Source: Turritopsis dohrnii (taxonomy: Eukaryota; Cnidaria; Hydrozoa; Anthoathecata; Oceaniidae). Taken from it: a stretch of DNA of 64,000 bases. Positions 22,553-35,111 of this stretch are shown one piece after another. The translations under genes were made by a program, and so were the position numbers. Each line of letters starts with the position of its first letter. The stretch's first letter is position 1. Under the pieces are notes generated by a model. That model was given only the letters and a program-made list of their open reading frames with translations, had not been told where the DNA came from and did no database searches. Where the stretch lies: the NCBI GenBank assembly GCA_027922465.2, contig BQMF02000828.1, positions 1-64,000 on the forward strand, read 5' to 3'.

Positions 22553-25500
22553 GAGCAGGTGCACATGGGCGGCGAGCGCCGCCGCCTTGGCGGCTAGTCT
22601 ATATATTAATAGCCGATTCTCTGTCTGTCTGTCTGTCTGTTTGTTTGTTTGTAAGTCACGCAAAATGGTAGATTGAGTCGTGAGCAAAATTATTTCTTTT
22701 TTTGTGTCTGACGTGAGTTCGAAACAAATACATTGCAACCACCAATCGAACGTGACTTTTTTTGGCTGATGAACTAATAGGAATAACGTTTTGTTTTTAT
22801 TATTATTGTTAGTTTTATATTCCACGTTGACTTGGCTTTGAAAACAGTACATCAACTAATTACAAAGAAACTAACTGATTAAACGTTTTGGACATAAAAG
22901 CAGCAGTGGCAGAACGTGGCAGCATGTGCGGTTTACCAGTGTATCCTAACGTATCCTTGCCTGACTGTCTGAGACGGGTGAACTTTTTTTCGAGCAATCA
23001 AAATGTTTAAAAACCGATAGGTAAAAAAAGAGTATCATGATACAAAATATTTTTTTTTTGCTTTTGTCTTAATAGTTGTCTTAATTTCTTTTAATCGATT
23101 TCTTTCAATCTATTTTAATCAGATCGAACGTTTTTTTTTATTCACTTTATTCATTTTGCACGTGCCTTTTTCTCTCTCCTCCCGTGTGATCTTTTTAAAA
23201 AGAAAAACCATTTCCCCCTTACGTTTGATAGCACCCATGTTAGAGCGCGTAACTTTTTTAAAACAAAAGCTAATAAAAAGTTGAAGTTTCCTCTCTCTAC
23301 GTTTTGAGTGTATTGTTACACTGATTAAAGATTGGTTTTACCAGAGGTTGTGACTTCGAATCTGCTTCTGGTTGAACACAAGTTGTTCGAGACGTTTAAT
23401 GATACAGTGATACAGAGCAGATGGACATGGGCGGCGAGCGACGCCGCCTTGGCGGCTAGTCTATATATTAATAGCCGATTCTCTGTTTGTTTGTTTGTTT
23501 GTTTGTTTGTAAGTCACGCAAAATGGTAGATTGAGTTGTGAGTGAAATTATTTCTTTTTTTGTGTGCGACGTGAGTTCGAAGCAAATACATTGCAAACCC
23601 GATCGAACGTGACTTTTTTTGGCTAATGAACTAATAGGAATAAGGTTTGTTTTTATTACTATTGTGTTAGTTTTAAATTCCACGTTGACTTGGCTTTAAA
23701 AATAATACATCAACTAAATACAAACAAAACTAACTGATTAAACATTTTGCACAAAAAGCAGCCGTGGCAGAACGTAGTAGCATGTTCGGTTTGCCAGTGT
23801 ATCCTAACGCATCCTTGCCTGACTGTTTGAGACGGGTGAACTTTTTTTTGAGCAATCAAAATGTATAAAAACCGATAGGTAAAAAAAAGAGAATCATGAA
23901 ACAAAATATATTTTTTTTGCTTTTGTCTTAATAGTTGTCTTAATTTCTTTTAATCGATTTTTTTTAATGTATTTTAATCTGATCGAACGTTTTTTATTCA
24001 CTTCATTCATTTAGCACGTGCATTTTTTTTCTCCTCCAGTGTGATCTTTTTAAGAAGAGAAACCATTTTTTCACCTACTTCTGACAGCACCCATGTTAGA
24101 GCGCGTAAAACAAAAGCTAATAATAAATTGAGAAGTTTTTTCTCTCTGCGTTTTGAGTGTATTGTTAAACTGATATTTGATTGGTTTAAAATCGTAAATA
24201 AAAACCACGTGAAGTTCACGTTCGGAATACATTGTGTAAAGCAAGAAAGTCTACTGACATTTTAAATGCGACCGCGACAATGAACGGCTGAGTTAAGGAC
24301 ATGCAAGATTTAAAACACCAGAAACGTATTTCTCTTCATGCGCAAACGAGCTTTATTAAGCGATAAAGCCAGCAGCAAAGGAAGTCTTATCGCTGGTTTT
24401 AAGTGCAATAATTTGGAGCAGGTGGCGATACAACGCAGGCTGAACATGGGCAGCGAGCGACGCCGCCTTGGCGGCTAGTCTATATATTAATACCCGATTC
24501 TCTGTCTGTCTGTCTGTTTGTTTGTCTGTCACGCAAAATGGTAGATTAAGTTGTGAGCGAAATTATTTCTTTTTTTGTGTGCGACGTGAGTTCGAAGCAA
24601 ATACATTGCAACCCCAATCGAACGTGACTTTTTTTGGCTGATGAACTAATAGGAATAACGTTTTGTGTTTATCATTATTGTTAGTTTTATATTCCACGTT
24701 GAGTGGCTTTGAAAACAGTACATCAACTAAATCATAACTGATTAAACATTTTGGACAAAAAGCAGCAGTGGCAGAACGTGGCAGCATATGTTCGGTTTGC
24801 CTAACTCTTGCCTGACTGTCTGAGACGGGTGAATTTTTTTTGAGCAATCAAAATGTTTAAAAACCGATAAGTAAAAAAAAGAGTATCATATCAAAACAAA
24901 ATGTGTTTTTTTTTTGCTTTTCTTTTAATAAATTAATTTCTTCTTTTAATCGTTAAGCGTTCTGATCGAACGTTTTTTTATTCTATTTATTCATTTAGCA
25001 CGTGCCTTTTTTCTCTCCTCCGTGTGAACTTTTTAAGAAGAGAAACCATTTTCCCCCTGTTTGATAGCACCCATGTTAGAGCGCGTAACTTTTTTAAAAC
25101 AAAAGCTAATAAAAAGTTGAAGTTTTCTCTCTCTACGATTTGAGTGTATTGTTACACTGATAAAAGATTGGTTTTACCAGAGGTTGTGACTTCGAATCTG
25201 CTTCTGGTTGAACACAAGTTATACGAGCCGTTTATAAGGAAATTTGATACAGTGATACAGAGCAGCTGGACATGGGCGGCGAGCGACGCCGCCTTGGCGG
25301 CTAGTCTATATATTAATACCCGATTCTCTGTCTGTTTGTTTGTCTGTCACGCAAAATGGTAGATTGAGTTGTGAGCGAAATTATTTCTTTTCTTTGTGTG
25401 CGGCGTGAGTTCAGAGCAAATACATTGCAATCCCAATCGAACGTGACTTTTTTTGGCTGATGAACTAATAGGAATAACGCTTTGTTTTTATTATTGTTGT

Positions 25501-27658
25501 TAGTTTTATATTCCACGTTGACTTGGCTTTGAAAACAATACATCAACAAAATACAAAGAAACTAACTGATTAAACGTTTTGGACATAAAGCAGCACGTAT
25601 CCTTGCCTGACTGTCTGAGACGGGTGAACATTTTTTCGAGCAATCAAAATGTTTAAAAACCGATAGGTAAAAAAAGAGTATCATGATAGAAAATATTTTT
25701 TTTTGCTTTTGTCATAATAGTTGTCTTAATTTGTTTTAATCGATTTCTTTTAATCTATTTTAATCAGATCGAACGTTTTTTTTTATTCACTTTATTCATT
25801 TATAGCACGTGCTTTTTTTTCTCTCCTCCCGTGTGATCTTTTTAAGAAGAGAAACCATTTCCCCCTTATGTTTGATAGCACCCATGTTAGAGCGCGTAAC
25901 GTTTTTAAAACAAAAGCAAATAAAAAGTTGAAGTTTTCTCTCTCTACGTTTTGAGTGTATTGTTACACTGATAAAAGATTGGTTTTACCAGAAGTTGTGA
26001 CTTCGAATCTGCTTCTGGTTGAACACAAGTTGTACGAGCCGTTTATAAGGAAATTTGACGTTTATTGATACAGTGATACAGAGCAGGTGGACATGGGCGG
26101 CGAGCGACGCCGCCTTGGCGGCTAGTCTATATATTAATAGCCGATTCTCCGTCTGTTTGTCTGTAAGTCACGCAAAATGGTAGATTGAGTTGTAAGAGTG
26201 ATTATTTTATTTTGTGCGACGTCAGTGTGAAACCATTGTATTGAGGCTCTAATCGAATGCGACGTTTAGGGAAAATTTTCTCGGTAACCAATAGGGATAA
26301 CTGACGTTTTTTGGGGTCCACGATATTGGCCATGGGGTGACGAAAAAATTTGGGCAAAATTTTTGGGGACGGGGCTTTATGACGTCATCAAAACTTTTGA
26401 TCGACGATATCTCCGAAACGGTTCGTCATAGACATATGATCCTATACATTTTCTTGCTCAGAATTTCGAGCTCTACAAGATGGTAACACTTTCCATTGTC
26501 AATTCCTTAATTCCATTTTTCGTGAACCCAACGCAGGCTGAAGGTGGACATGGGCGGCGAGCGACGCCGCCTTGGCGGCTAGTCTATATATTAATAGCCG
26601 ATTCTCTGTTTGTTTGTTTGTTTGTTTGTAAGTCACGCAAAATGGTAGATTGAGTTGTGAGCGAAAGTATTTCTTTTTTTGTGTGCGACGTGAGTTCGAA
26701 GCAAATACAATCGAACGCGACTTTTTTGGCTGATGAACAAATAGGAATAACGTTTTGTTTTTATTATTATTGTTAGTTTTATATTCCACGTTGACTTGGC
26801 TTTGAAAACAATACATCAACTAAATACAAAGAAACTAACTGATTAAACATTTTGGACAAAAAACAGCAGTGGCAGAACGTGGTTGCATGTTCGGTTTGCC
26901 AGTGTATCCTAACGTATCCTTGGCCTGACTGTCTGAGACGGCGGATGAACTTTTTTTTTGAGCAATTAAAATGTTTAAAAACCGATAGGTAAAAAAAGAG
27001 TATCATAAAACAAAATGTTTTTTTTTTTTGCTTTTCTTTTAATAATTTAATTTCTTCTTTTAATTGTTAAGCGTTCTGATCGAACGTTTTTTTTATTCTC
27101 TTTATTCATTTAGCACGTGCCTTTTTTTCTCTCCTCCGTGTGAACTTTTTAAGAAGAGAAACCATTTTCCCCTTACGTTTGATAGCACCCATGTTAGAGC
27201 GCGTAACTTTTTTAAAACAAAAGCTAATAAAAAGTTTTTTTCTCTCTACGTTTTGAGTGTATTGTTGTACTGATCAATGATTGTTTTAAAAAAATAAATA
27301 ACACATCATGAAATTTGGGGTTTTTTGGAACCATTGTTTAAACTGATATTTGAGATTTGATTTCGAATCTGCTTCTAGGGATAACTGACGTTTTTTGGGG
27401 TCCGCTATACAGGTGATGGGGTGACGAAAAGTTTGGGTCTAATTTTTTTGGGAGGGGTCTGTGACGTCATCAAAATCTTTGAGAAATGATATCTTTGTAA
27501 CGGTTGATCGTAGCGGAACGATCCCATACATTTTTTTGATCAGTTTTTCGAGCTCTACAACATGGTAACACTTTCGGTTGCCAATTCCTTAATTTTATTT
27601 TTCGTGAAGTCAACGCATGCTGAACATGGGCGGCGAGCGACGCCGCCTTGGCGGCTAG
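22553..27658 (+). mobile_element. Head-to-tail array of six non-autonomous Helitrons
   Basis: Unit ends are 22598-23459, 23460-24478, 24479-25304, 25305-26125, 26126-26582 and 26583-27658, with a 3'-end fragment before the first. Each unit starts TCTATATATTAATA and ends with a 7-bp GC hairpin (ggcggcg, loop agcga, cgccgcc) about 10 nt before a terminal CTAG followed by T. These are canonical Helitron termini. Successive units abut exactly, CTAG then TC. A (TGTT/TGTC)n tract follows each 5' end. No RepHel protein is encoded; short open frames here have no domain. Unit five is short, and unit two carries a unique segment (about 24170-24440). Confidence 0.85.
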
Positions 27659-28067
27659 TAGATTTTAATAATAGAAATGAAAGGCTTTAGTATTAGTTGT
27701 GAGTCCTTCTCTTTTTATAGCTACGTCCATGGTATCTGTGAGGAATAAAAGAAAAAAGTGTTTATTTCTTCTCCATTCCTTTTATTACTACTATCTTTAA
27801 GCCATGTTTATTCAACTTGGTGTTGTATTTTGATCCACTCTGTTTTTATTTCCACACAAAACACAAAACAAGACATAAAAGTCCAATGATGGTGATAAAA
27901 TCTAATGTAGTTCATGTTTGCTGGCTTGGTGCAATAACACCACTATTTTTGTTGCCCCACAAAATTCTATTCATAATAATAGGTCCTTTTAGAGATTTAC
28001 CCATTTTGAATTCTTATTGCAAGCTTATTATTGTTCATGGGAAATGATTTGCATGTTTCGTATGGAA
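27659..28067. other. Non-coding spacer
   Basis: AT-rich sequence between the Helitron array and a minisatellite-bearing repeat. No feature is recognised. Confidence 0.4.
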
Positions 28068-28460
28068 CGCCTTGACTGCCTTTTGCGATAATGTTGTTCG
28101 GTTTGATTTCAACTTTATGCGATTAATTCATTTGGTTATGACATCATCGCATTCCATTACGTGATCGCAGTATTCGATTATGCGATCACAGTATGGGTAT
28201 GCGATCACAGTATTGGGTTATGCGATAACAGCATTCAGTTATGCGATCACAATATTCGATTATGCGATTACAACATTCGGTTATGCGATCATTTGGTTAT
28301 GCGATCATGCAATTATGCAGTTTTAGCATTATGCGGTTCTATCGTTATGCGGTTCTATCATTATGCGGTTTCACCATTATGCGATTCTATCATTATGCAG
28401 TTTCACCATTATGCGATTCTATCATTATGCGGTTCAATCATTATGCGATTTCAGCGATTT
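28068..28460 (+). repeat. Dispersed repeat with internal TATGCGAT minisatellite, copy 1
   Basis: It opens with tatggaacgccttgactgcc, then has about 18 short units of roughly 15-21 bp built on tatgcgat(c)a or tatgcggtt. The same sequence is inverted at 41335-41697. The open frames across it are repeat translations, not genes. Confidence 0.7.
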
Positions 28461-29344
28461 TGGCTCCCTTTTTAGAGTCGAATATTTCTGTTCGGTATTT
28501 TAGTTGTTTAATTTATTTCAAAATGGCGTCCAACGAAGCATGCGGAATTTTCGGTAGGGCAGAGTTGCCCCTAAAAAATTTTCCGCCATTCGTGTACATA
28601 CTTTACCGAATGCGTTCATTACGAATTTGCCGAATGAGATTATTTCATCAATTTTCTTTATGCAATGCAGCAACATCAAGTGAAAATTTTGCTGCACAAC
28701 TCTGCAGCAAAATAGATTTGATTCTGTTGCAAAGTTGTGGTGCAACATGATTCTATAGTGCAATGGAGTTTTTAATAAATTTTGCAATGTGAAGCCACCC
28801 TTGCAGCATTTTTTTGAAAACCGGCATTAAAGCTATGATGACATACGACACCAGATCATTCATATGAAAAAAAATACACTCGGGACGCATAACCAGTATA
28901 ATAAGTTAACATCCCATATTCTGATTGCAGGAGACTCGTCAAACGCTTTATTTCATCATGTTTTTTAACTTTATTTGGTGAAATATGAGGTTCATCAGCA
29001 TCGCTTGAAACTGAAACTAAGCAAGTAGGGAATGCTTATGTAAAATTCGCAAAGATAAATAGTGTCGCTTTATATCACAGCAGTTATTACGGGTAGCAGC
29101 GAAAGCGAATACCGTATTAAAACACCCGTGGACTACTACTAATACTCCTCCGGCCGAAATGACAGTTTAGTCTACGATTTACAGTGTCTGCGAGACAACT
29201 AATTTGTTGGAATTCATTTTTGGTTTCGTCATTGGTTTCGTGAATTTATATTTAAATACATCTTTTTTTGTCGACGTGCTTTTTTATAAGTTCTTGTAAA
29301 AAAAATTTCTTTATAAAAAGAACGTTGCACAGCTCACGCATGTA
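28461..29344. other. Non-coding stretch with short repeats
   Basis: Segment 28540-28572 (attttcggtagggcagagtt and flanks) recurs inverted at about 37546-37585. A second copy of the 115-bp dispersed repeat lies at 29089-29199. No exon is recognised. Confidence 0.4.
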
Positions 29345-29496
29345 TACCGTAAATCCTCGATTAAGCGCCGCGGCGCTTATTCAAAACTCGACTTTTTTGA
29401 TGCGGCGCTTAATCGAGGGCGGCGCTTATTCGAGGGCGGCGCTTATTCAAAACAAGAGGTTTCAGACAAATAGATATTTTTTTCTCTGTAAAATAA

Positions 29497-31496
29497 TTAG
29501 CATATTTCTACATCCTCGTCCTCATCTCCTTCCTCATCAGGATCGAGTAGCTGGTCCGGCTCGTACGCATCTTCGATATCGGATTCACTTGCCTGGAACG
29601 GATCATTTTGAGGTTCATCGAGGATCGATAATTGTGTTCGCAGCAGTTCTCGGCCTTGGGCGCATGGTTGTTTATCTTTGAAGCAATGAATTTGGTGGTC
29701 AAGTGACCCATCTGCTGGTAGATTCAGGCCACAATGCATGAAGGAATCTTTGATCATATTTGAAGGAAGAGCTGACCAGGCATCAAGAATCCATTTTATG
29801 ACGGCTCTTCTCGGTGGTGCTTTTAAATTTCCTTCAACTGTCTCGTTGTTTATTCCTTCTTCTGCTAACCAGTCATCATAACGTTCCGTACACTCTGCCT
29901 TGAAAGTCTTGTTCCAAGATACATCTGGCGCTTGGATGTATTTAGTACATCCACCTGGAACAATAACAACATCGATTTTTTTCACATTCAATGACTTTTT
30001 AACTGTGTCTTCAATGTGACATTCATAGGAATCCCATGCTAATAATCTACGTTGGAAGGAAAAAGTCCCTAGTACTTTATCGACCCATACATGGGTTAAT
30101 TCAGTGTTCATCCAAGCATTGGGCGAACTTGCAATTACCGCTTTGCTTTTAAATTCTTCCGACAATACTTTTGTTTCCCTAACAGCTCCTTTGAAAACAA
30201 TCATCGGCTTTAGTTTTGTCCCATCTGCCTTTGCTGCCAGACAAACAGACACGCGTGACTTTTCATGTCCTGTGCTTTTCATGGTGATCGTTTTCTTGCC
30301 ACACCCATCAACCGTTGTTTGTGAAACCATGTCACTCCAAACGGGGGTTTCATCCATTGCAATTATTTGGCTTGCTTGAAAGTTATGTGCCTTCTGCATT
30401 CGACGTGTTTGGATGACGTAAGACACAAGTTTAGCAATGAGCTTTTCAGGATCCTTCTGAGGGGCTGTTCATATGGAGAAAAAAATATCCCGGTAGCCGG
30501 GGAAACTTTTCGACACACCAAAAAAAATTACCTCGGTAAGCGAGGAAATAATATGACTCGTGTAAAGTAGCGGGAAAAATTTAAAAACAAATATGGCGGC
30601 AGTCAATAAACGATACATTCTTCCATTTCGACTTTATATGTATTAAGATTATTTATAAGATTCTCAATCATTGCATCGTTCCACCTGAAATTTTTTCGGT
30701 GGAATGATGATGATTTCTCTGCCTTTGATGATGATTTCTCTGCCATTTTGACGAAAGCATGAACTTACAATCTTGCTGACTAGAAATAAAATGATCCCGC
30801 TCACCGCGGTAATTGTGTTCATATGGAGAAATTATTTCCCCGCCTACCGAGATCTCGCTTATCAATACGCGAGATCCCGCTTACCGGGATGTTTTTTTTT
30901 ATCATATGAACGAAATATAATTGTTCATAACAATTCTTAAGAGAGGCGAGATCTCGGCAAGTTGAGCGTCAAAAAGTTTCCCCGCTTACAGAGACATTTT
31001 TTTCCCATATGAACAGCCCCTGAGCCACTGAAGTTTTTCTTCATAGTGACAAGTTATTACGGCGCATAAACTTTTCGAGCCAGCCTCTTGATGCTTTAAA
31101 CTCTTCATTTTCGAGAACCCCTTCAGTAGTGCTCATTTCCTGATGCAGTAATTGTGCTTTTTTCATTATAAGCTTTCTCGATACCCTAAGTTCTGATGCT
31201 CGCAGGATTGTTATCCAGTCCATAATTCGCTCTTCGAGGTTGGTACTTAAAGGCTTTGCACCACCACCATCTAATCGTTTTCTCATCTTACTGCCTTTCA
31301 AAGAAACCAAGGATGATATTTTTGCCTTGTTTTTCCTCCACTCTCTGATTCTTTTCTCATCAACTCCGTATTTGCGACCAGCTGATCTGTTACCATGAAC
31401 CTCGGCATAATTCACAGCTTCAATTTTCATCTTAACAGGGTAAGAATGAATCTTCTGGCCCTTATGGGACATCTCTAATTTATTTGTATCTGCCAT
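29497..31496 (-). pseudogene. pogo-family transposase, interrupted
   Basis: The N-terminal part (31496-31041, from ATG, MADTNKLEMSHKG) carries a helix-turn-helix (EAVNYAEVHGNRSAGRKYGV) and a CENP-B-like second HTH (LNE..RASRGWLEKFMRRN). The C-terminal part (30426-29497) is the DDE domain: IAMDETPVWSDM with the first Asp, LLAWDSYECH with the second, and APDVSWNKTFKAE with the third, followed by an acidic end. A nonsense codon (TGA at an expected Arg position, a typical CpG decay) lies at about 31046-31044, and a 560-bp insertion splits the frame at 30461-31020. This copy cannot make a full transposase. Confidence 0.85.
30461..31020. mobile_element. 560-bp inverted-repeat element inserted in the pogo transposase
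   Basis: The termini are GGGGCTGTTCATATGGAG and CCATATGAACAGCCCC. TGA flanks both sides (30458-30460 and 31021-31023), a 3-bp target duplication; collapsing it restores the transposase frame. Internal words ccgcttaccgggat and ccgc.tacagag repeat in both orientations. A 3-bp duplication with G-rich termini suggests PIF/Harbinger-like origin, tentatively. Confidence 0.75.
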
Positions 31497-31930
31497 GTTG
31501 AGTAGACTTGAGCATCGAATGAATTTTTTTCAAATTTTCAAAACGAATGGGAAAGCAATCGTCAACAAAACATTCGATTTTCGAATGCGTGAATCGAATG
31601 CGAATGCGTGATACCATTGCATTAGAATGTCTTCAAAACATAATCAGTAGAAGAAGTCAAGCAGAAAACATGGCAAGGATACAGGCCATTAATTTTAAAA
31701 TGAACAAGAGCCAGATGGCGCAAAACGGTAGCAGCAAAAGTACTTGTCACAAGAATACTTTCGAAATTTTCCTTAAAGTTCTTAAAAGTTCTGTAAACGT
31801 TATTTCTTGAAATATCTTACTGGTGGAAAACAGGCATAAACGATAATAATATTTAAAGTTACTAACTCGTGTAAATAGAGTCTAATTGTAACACACAAGC
31901 AATTTAATTTATTAGAGGACAAAAGATTTA

Positions 31931-32416
31931 CCGAATGCATCGATTAAACGCCCCCTTCTTTTAAACGCCCCCCTCGAATAGACGCCCCCCCTCTTCAGGA
32001 GATTTTTAAATAAACGCCCCCCCTCTATTAGACGCCCCCTCGAATAGACGCCCCCCCTCTAAAGAGGGGCGTTTATTAGAGACACACTAATTAAGGCATG
32101 TAGAACTACTACATTGCATTGTTTCAGCCTCAAAGTTTTCGTTTTGTATAAAAATATGGAAATTTGCGATAGACGCCTTTCTTTTTAAATTTTAAACTAA
32201 CAGTTGGAAACTTTGTCTTTATTGACGAAGATCTTGAAGTTTAATTTTGTATATTTTTTATCGATGTTTATATTTAGTTTATATTTACGAAAAAGAAAAG
32301 TTTCACAAAAATTCAATAGACGCCCCCCTCTTTTAAACGCCCCCCTCGAATAGACGCCCCCCTAAAAATTCAAAAAATTTAATAAACGCCCCGGGCGTCT
32401 AATCGAAGCATTACGG
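31931..32416 (+). mobile_element. CCGTAATGC-type MITE, copy 1
   Basis: The left end CCGAATGCATCGATTAAACG and right end CGTCTAATCGAAGCATTACGG are flanked by TA. Subterminal repeats of acgccccc words mark both ends. The termini resemble those of the surrounding pogo element (CCGTAAATCCTCGATTAAGC), suggesting pogo-driven movement. It has two further copies at 38512-39000 and 39423-39910. Confidence 0.8.
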
Positions 32417-32877
32417 TATACATGCATGAACTGTTTATAACGTACGTTTTTTTTATAACAGCTTATGTAGAAAAAAAAACTCGTTTCTTCGAAAAACAAA
32501 TGTGTATGTTTTGAATTATAATTTCTTGAGACCGAAAATGAATTCGAACAGATAACTGCCTTTTTTAAACTCGATTTTTAAAAACCTTGATGATAAAAGA
32601 CAGAACAGATAGCTAACAAACGTAGAAAGTAACAAGAAAGTCTGATCTGTGCTTTACTGACACGAAAAACATATCTATTTTCAAGTGCCAAAGTACATTG
32701 ATTCAGTACCATAAGTAACTAAAAGTCCCAGCTTTATGTAGACCTATTTGATTAATATCCATTTCTTCATCAATTAAGTGATAAAATATCAAAGAAAACG
32801 TATTTTAAATGTATGTGATTTAAAACCTTAGAAAATTCAAAAGGCTGCGTTCGTTCATTAGAATGTATATTGAGTTT

Positions 32878-33015
32878 TTAATGGGGACTCGCAGACTCTA
32901 AATCGCAGACTAATTGCCATTTCGGCCGGAGTAGGAGGAGGAGGAGGAGGAGGAGTAGTAGGAGTCGGAGTCCACGGGTGTTTTAATACGGTATTCGCTA
33001 TCGCTGCTACCGTAA
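32878..33015 (-). repeat. Dispersed ~115-140-bp repeat, copy 3, with (GGA)n
   Basis: Inverse complement of the copies at 22.0 and 29.1 kb, here with an expanded ggaggaggagga tract. It sits inside the pogo element just upstream of the HIRAN-like ORF. Confidence 0.6.
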
Positions 33016-33034
33016 TTATAGAATAGAATTTTGT

Positions 33035-33465
33035 ACAAACATTCGTGGACATCATGTCTACAAAGCAAGTTGGACGCCTGAAATTGGGGAAAAGTTGATC
33101 TGTTTTAAAGACAATCGCAGTGAAGCTCTGGAGTACGACAAACATGCCATTGGAGTTTACAAAAAGGTTGATAAACCAGACGAAAAACAAAAGCTTGTTG
33201 GACACGTCTCATCGAATGTTCATCCTTATTGGACTATTTTCTCCAAGCTGACAGTTCAAACAGAATCGTTGCAATTGTGGAAGGAAAGAGAAAGCGTGAA
33301 ATCGGGTTGGTCGTTCCAGGAAAGTTTATATGCTTTACGAAACAAGTTCGTCAAGCTAACATCTTATTTAATGAGCTGGTGGAGAAAAAAACTAAGTATA
33401 GCCATTTTGAAATGGATAGAATAACATTTGCTAAGAAAAAATGGTCAAGTGTTGGTCTAGAATAA
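33035..33465 (+). pseudogene. HIRAN-like ORF of the pogo element, frameshifted
   Basis: One frame (from about 33035) reads IRGHHVYKASWTPEIGEKLI and ends near LVGHVSSNVHPYW at about 33230. The rest continues in another frame as DYFLQADSSNR...VEGKRKREIGLVVPGKF, then KSEFEM-like basic residues, to a stop at 33465. The YKASWTP.IGE / RDKHAIGVY / VGHVS pattern resembles the HIRAN-like domain common in transposon-associated proteins of invertebrates. One frameshift near 33228 breaks it. Its role in transposition is unknown; a DNA-binding function is inferred from the HIRAN family. Confidence 0.6.
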
Positions 33466-33636
33466 AATATAACGTGTTATTCATTTGTCATTCCCTAAAA
33501 CAAGAAATGTCTCGATTAAGCGCCGCATTTAACAACCTAAGATGGGGCGCTTATTCGAGGGCGGCGCTTATTCAAAAAGAAGTTTAAAAACTGCGGCGCT
33601 TAATCGAGGGCGGCGCTTAATCGAGGATTTACGGTA

Positions 33637-35111
33637 ATTCTTTTGTCTTTAATTAGCTTCTGGTGTTTAATGATTTAGAAGAAAATTGGCTGCTACCGTT
33701 TTGCGCCATCTGGCTCTTGTTCATATTATGATACACGAAGAGTTTCGTGTATATTGGACCTTAAGTGAGAAAATAGTATCTTCCAAAAATATATATATTG
33801 ATCTTTTATTGTTAGTTATTGTTTTTTTACTCAGCCGATCTTAGATCGAGATGAGTATTGGAATCGGCGTTTTTCTTCTTCTTCTTCATTAAATTTTGCC
33901 GTTTTCGGAAAGTCCGTTCGGATTTTGGATTGTTTGTTTATTTAATGACAGACCCAAAACGTGATGCTAAATGCAATACAAAAAGGGCACTTTCAATAAT
34001 AACTCATAAAAGAATGATCTTTTCTGTACTTCTGAAATACTTTTAGAAGTTATTTTAGACATTTTTTGTTGATAACTTCTCAATTCAATCTTTAAAATTT
34101 TTATTATCAAGTCTGTAAAATATGCACACAGAGCTCGTGAAAACGCTTATGTTTTGAGGAAATTGTAGAAGAAGCTTTGCAGAATCTTTGAAGAAGAATT
34201 TTAAGACTTTCTTTCCTGTCTTTATCAACTATTGCCATGGAAATATTATCATGGGAACATTCTTTGTAGGAAATATTTATGTTTAGTCGACTCTGCGAAA
34301 AGTTCTTGAAAAAGAAGATGAAGATAATAAACAAAACTGTGTTGTGTGTGAAAAACTTTCAATATCACAACAGAAATGAATGTAGTATCAACATTACTGG
34401 TGAATACGTCTTATCAATAAATTCATTAAACATGCTCATTTCATTTAATAAATATTACACTAAAAGTTGAAGATATCGAAAAAAATAAACAAGTGGAATT
34501 GTCATTGAAAGCACACAAAATATACTTCACTTGTGACTGAATTGACTCATCTGTCTACACACTGATACAAACCGAAAGTATAAACATCATGCGCAAGATA
34601 TTGGTGAACAATAACGTTTAATAAAACTGTTTTTCTGGCTCCGAAATGTCACAGTGAATTGAAAAGTGGTCGAGATTAGTTTAATAAATTAAAGAAGGGA
34701 GTAATTTTGTGAATTCTAGACTGTATCAAATTATTAGTCAGTACAATGTTCGATCAAGTTACCACTGTGTGGGACTGATTGTGTTAAATTCACATTGAAA
34801 AAGATGACGTTGTTCAAAATAATCAAGATTTTTTCTACTGCAAACCACTCGATGCAAGCACAGAATAAGTTTGGGATATATATACAATGTCAGGAAAAAT
34901 TCTTTGGATGATAATTAGAATCAAACCAATATACATACATATAATTTAAAAATTTGTCGTGTACCTAATATGTGCTAGGACACAATATAACATGTTTGAA
35001 AAGAACATAATACGGATCCTTAAAAAAGTTTTATTGTGTCATTTGTCTTTTCGTGCACAATTGCTTTATTTATAAACTCCATGAAAAGATTCAAGTGGTA
35101 ATATGCAGTCA
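33637..35111. other. Non-coding stretch
   Basis: A 35-bp segment at about 33690-33724 (gctaccgttttgcgccatct and flanks) is the inverse complement of 31703-31740. Otherwise this is AT-rich sequence with short open frames lacking domains. Confidence 0.4.

Larger units (their letters stand above)
29347..33634 (-). mobile_element. pogo/Tigger-like DNA transposon (4.3 kb, with nested insertions)
   Basis: The termini are CCGTAAATCCTCGATTAAGC and its complement, each flanked by a TA target site. Subterminal ggcgcttattcgagggcggc words repeat at both ends. The element encodes a CENP-B-HTH/DDE transposase (minus strand, 31496-29497) and a HIRAN-like ORF (plus strand, 33035-33465). Nested inside are a 560-bp element at 30461-31020, a MITE at 31931-32416 and the dispersed repeat at 32878-33015. 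Confidence 0.85.

Noticed and set aside
22517..27273. Conserved small ORFs inside the Helitron arrays
   Set aside because: They recur only because the units are repeated. They lack domains and include translated simple repeats (TGTT)n.
28161..28750. Two overlapping long ORFs with repeated Met-Arg-Phe words
   Set aside because: They are translations of the TATGCGAT minisatellite in two frames, and the mirrored copy at 41.3 kb gives the same effect.
29268..29681. 137-codon plus-strand ORF at the pogo left end
   Set aside because: It runs through the terminal repeat and the antisense of the transposase C-terminus.
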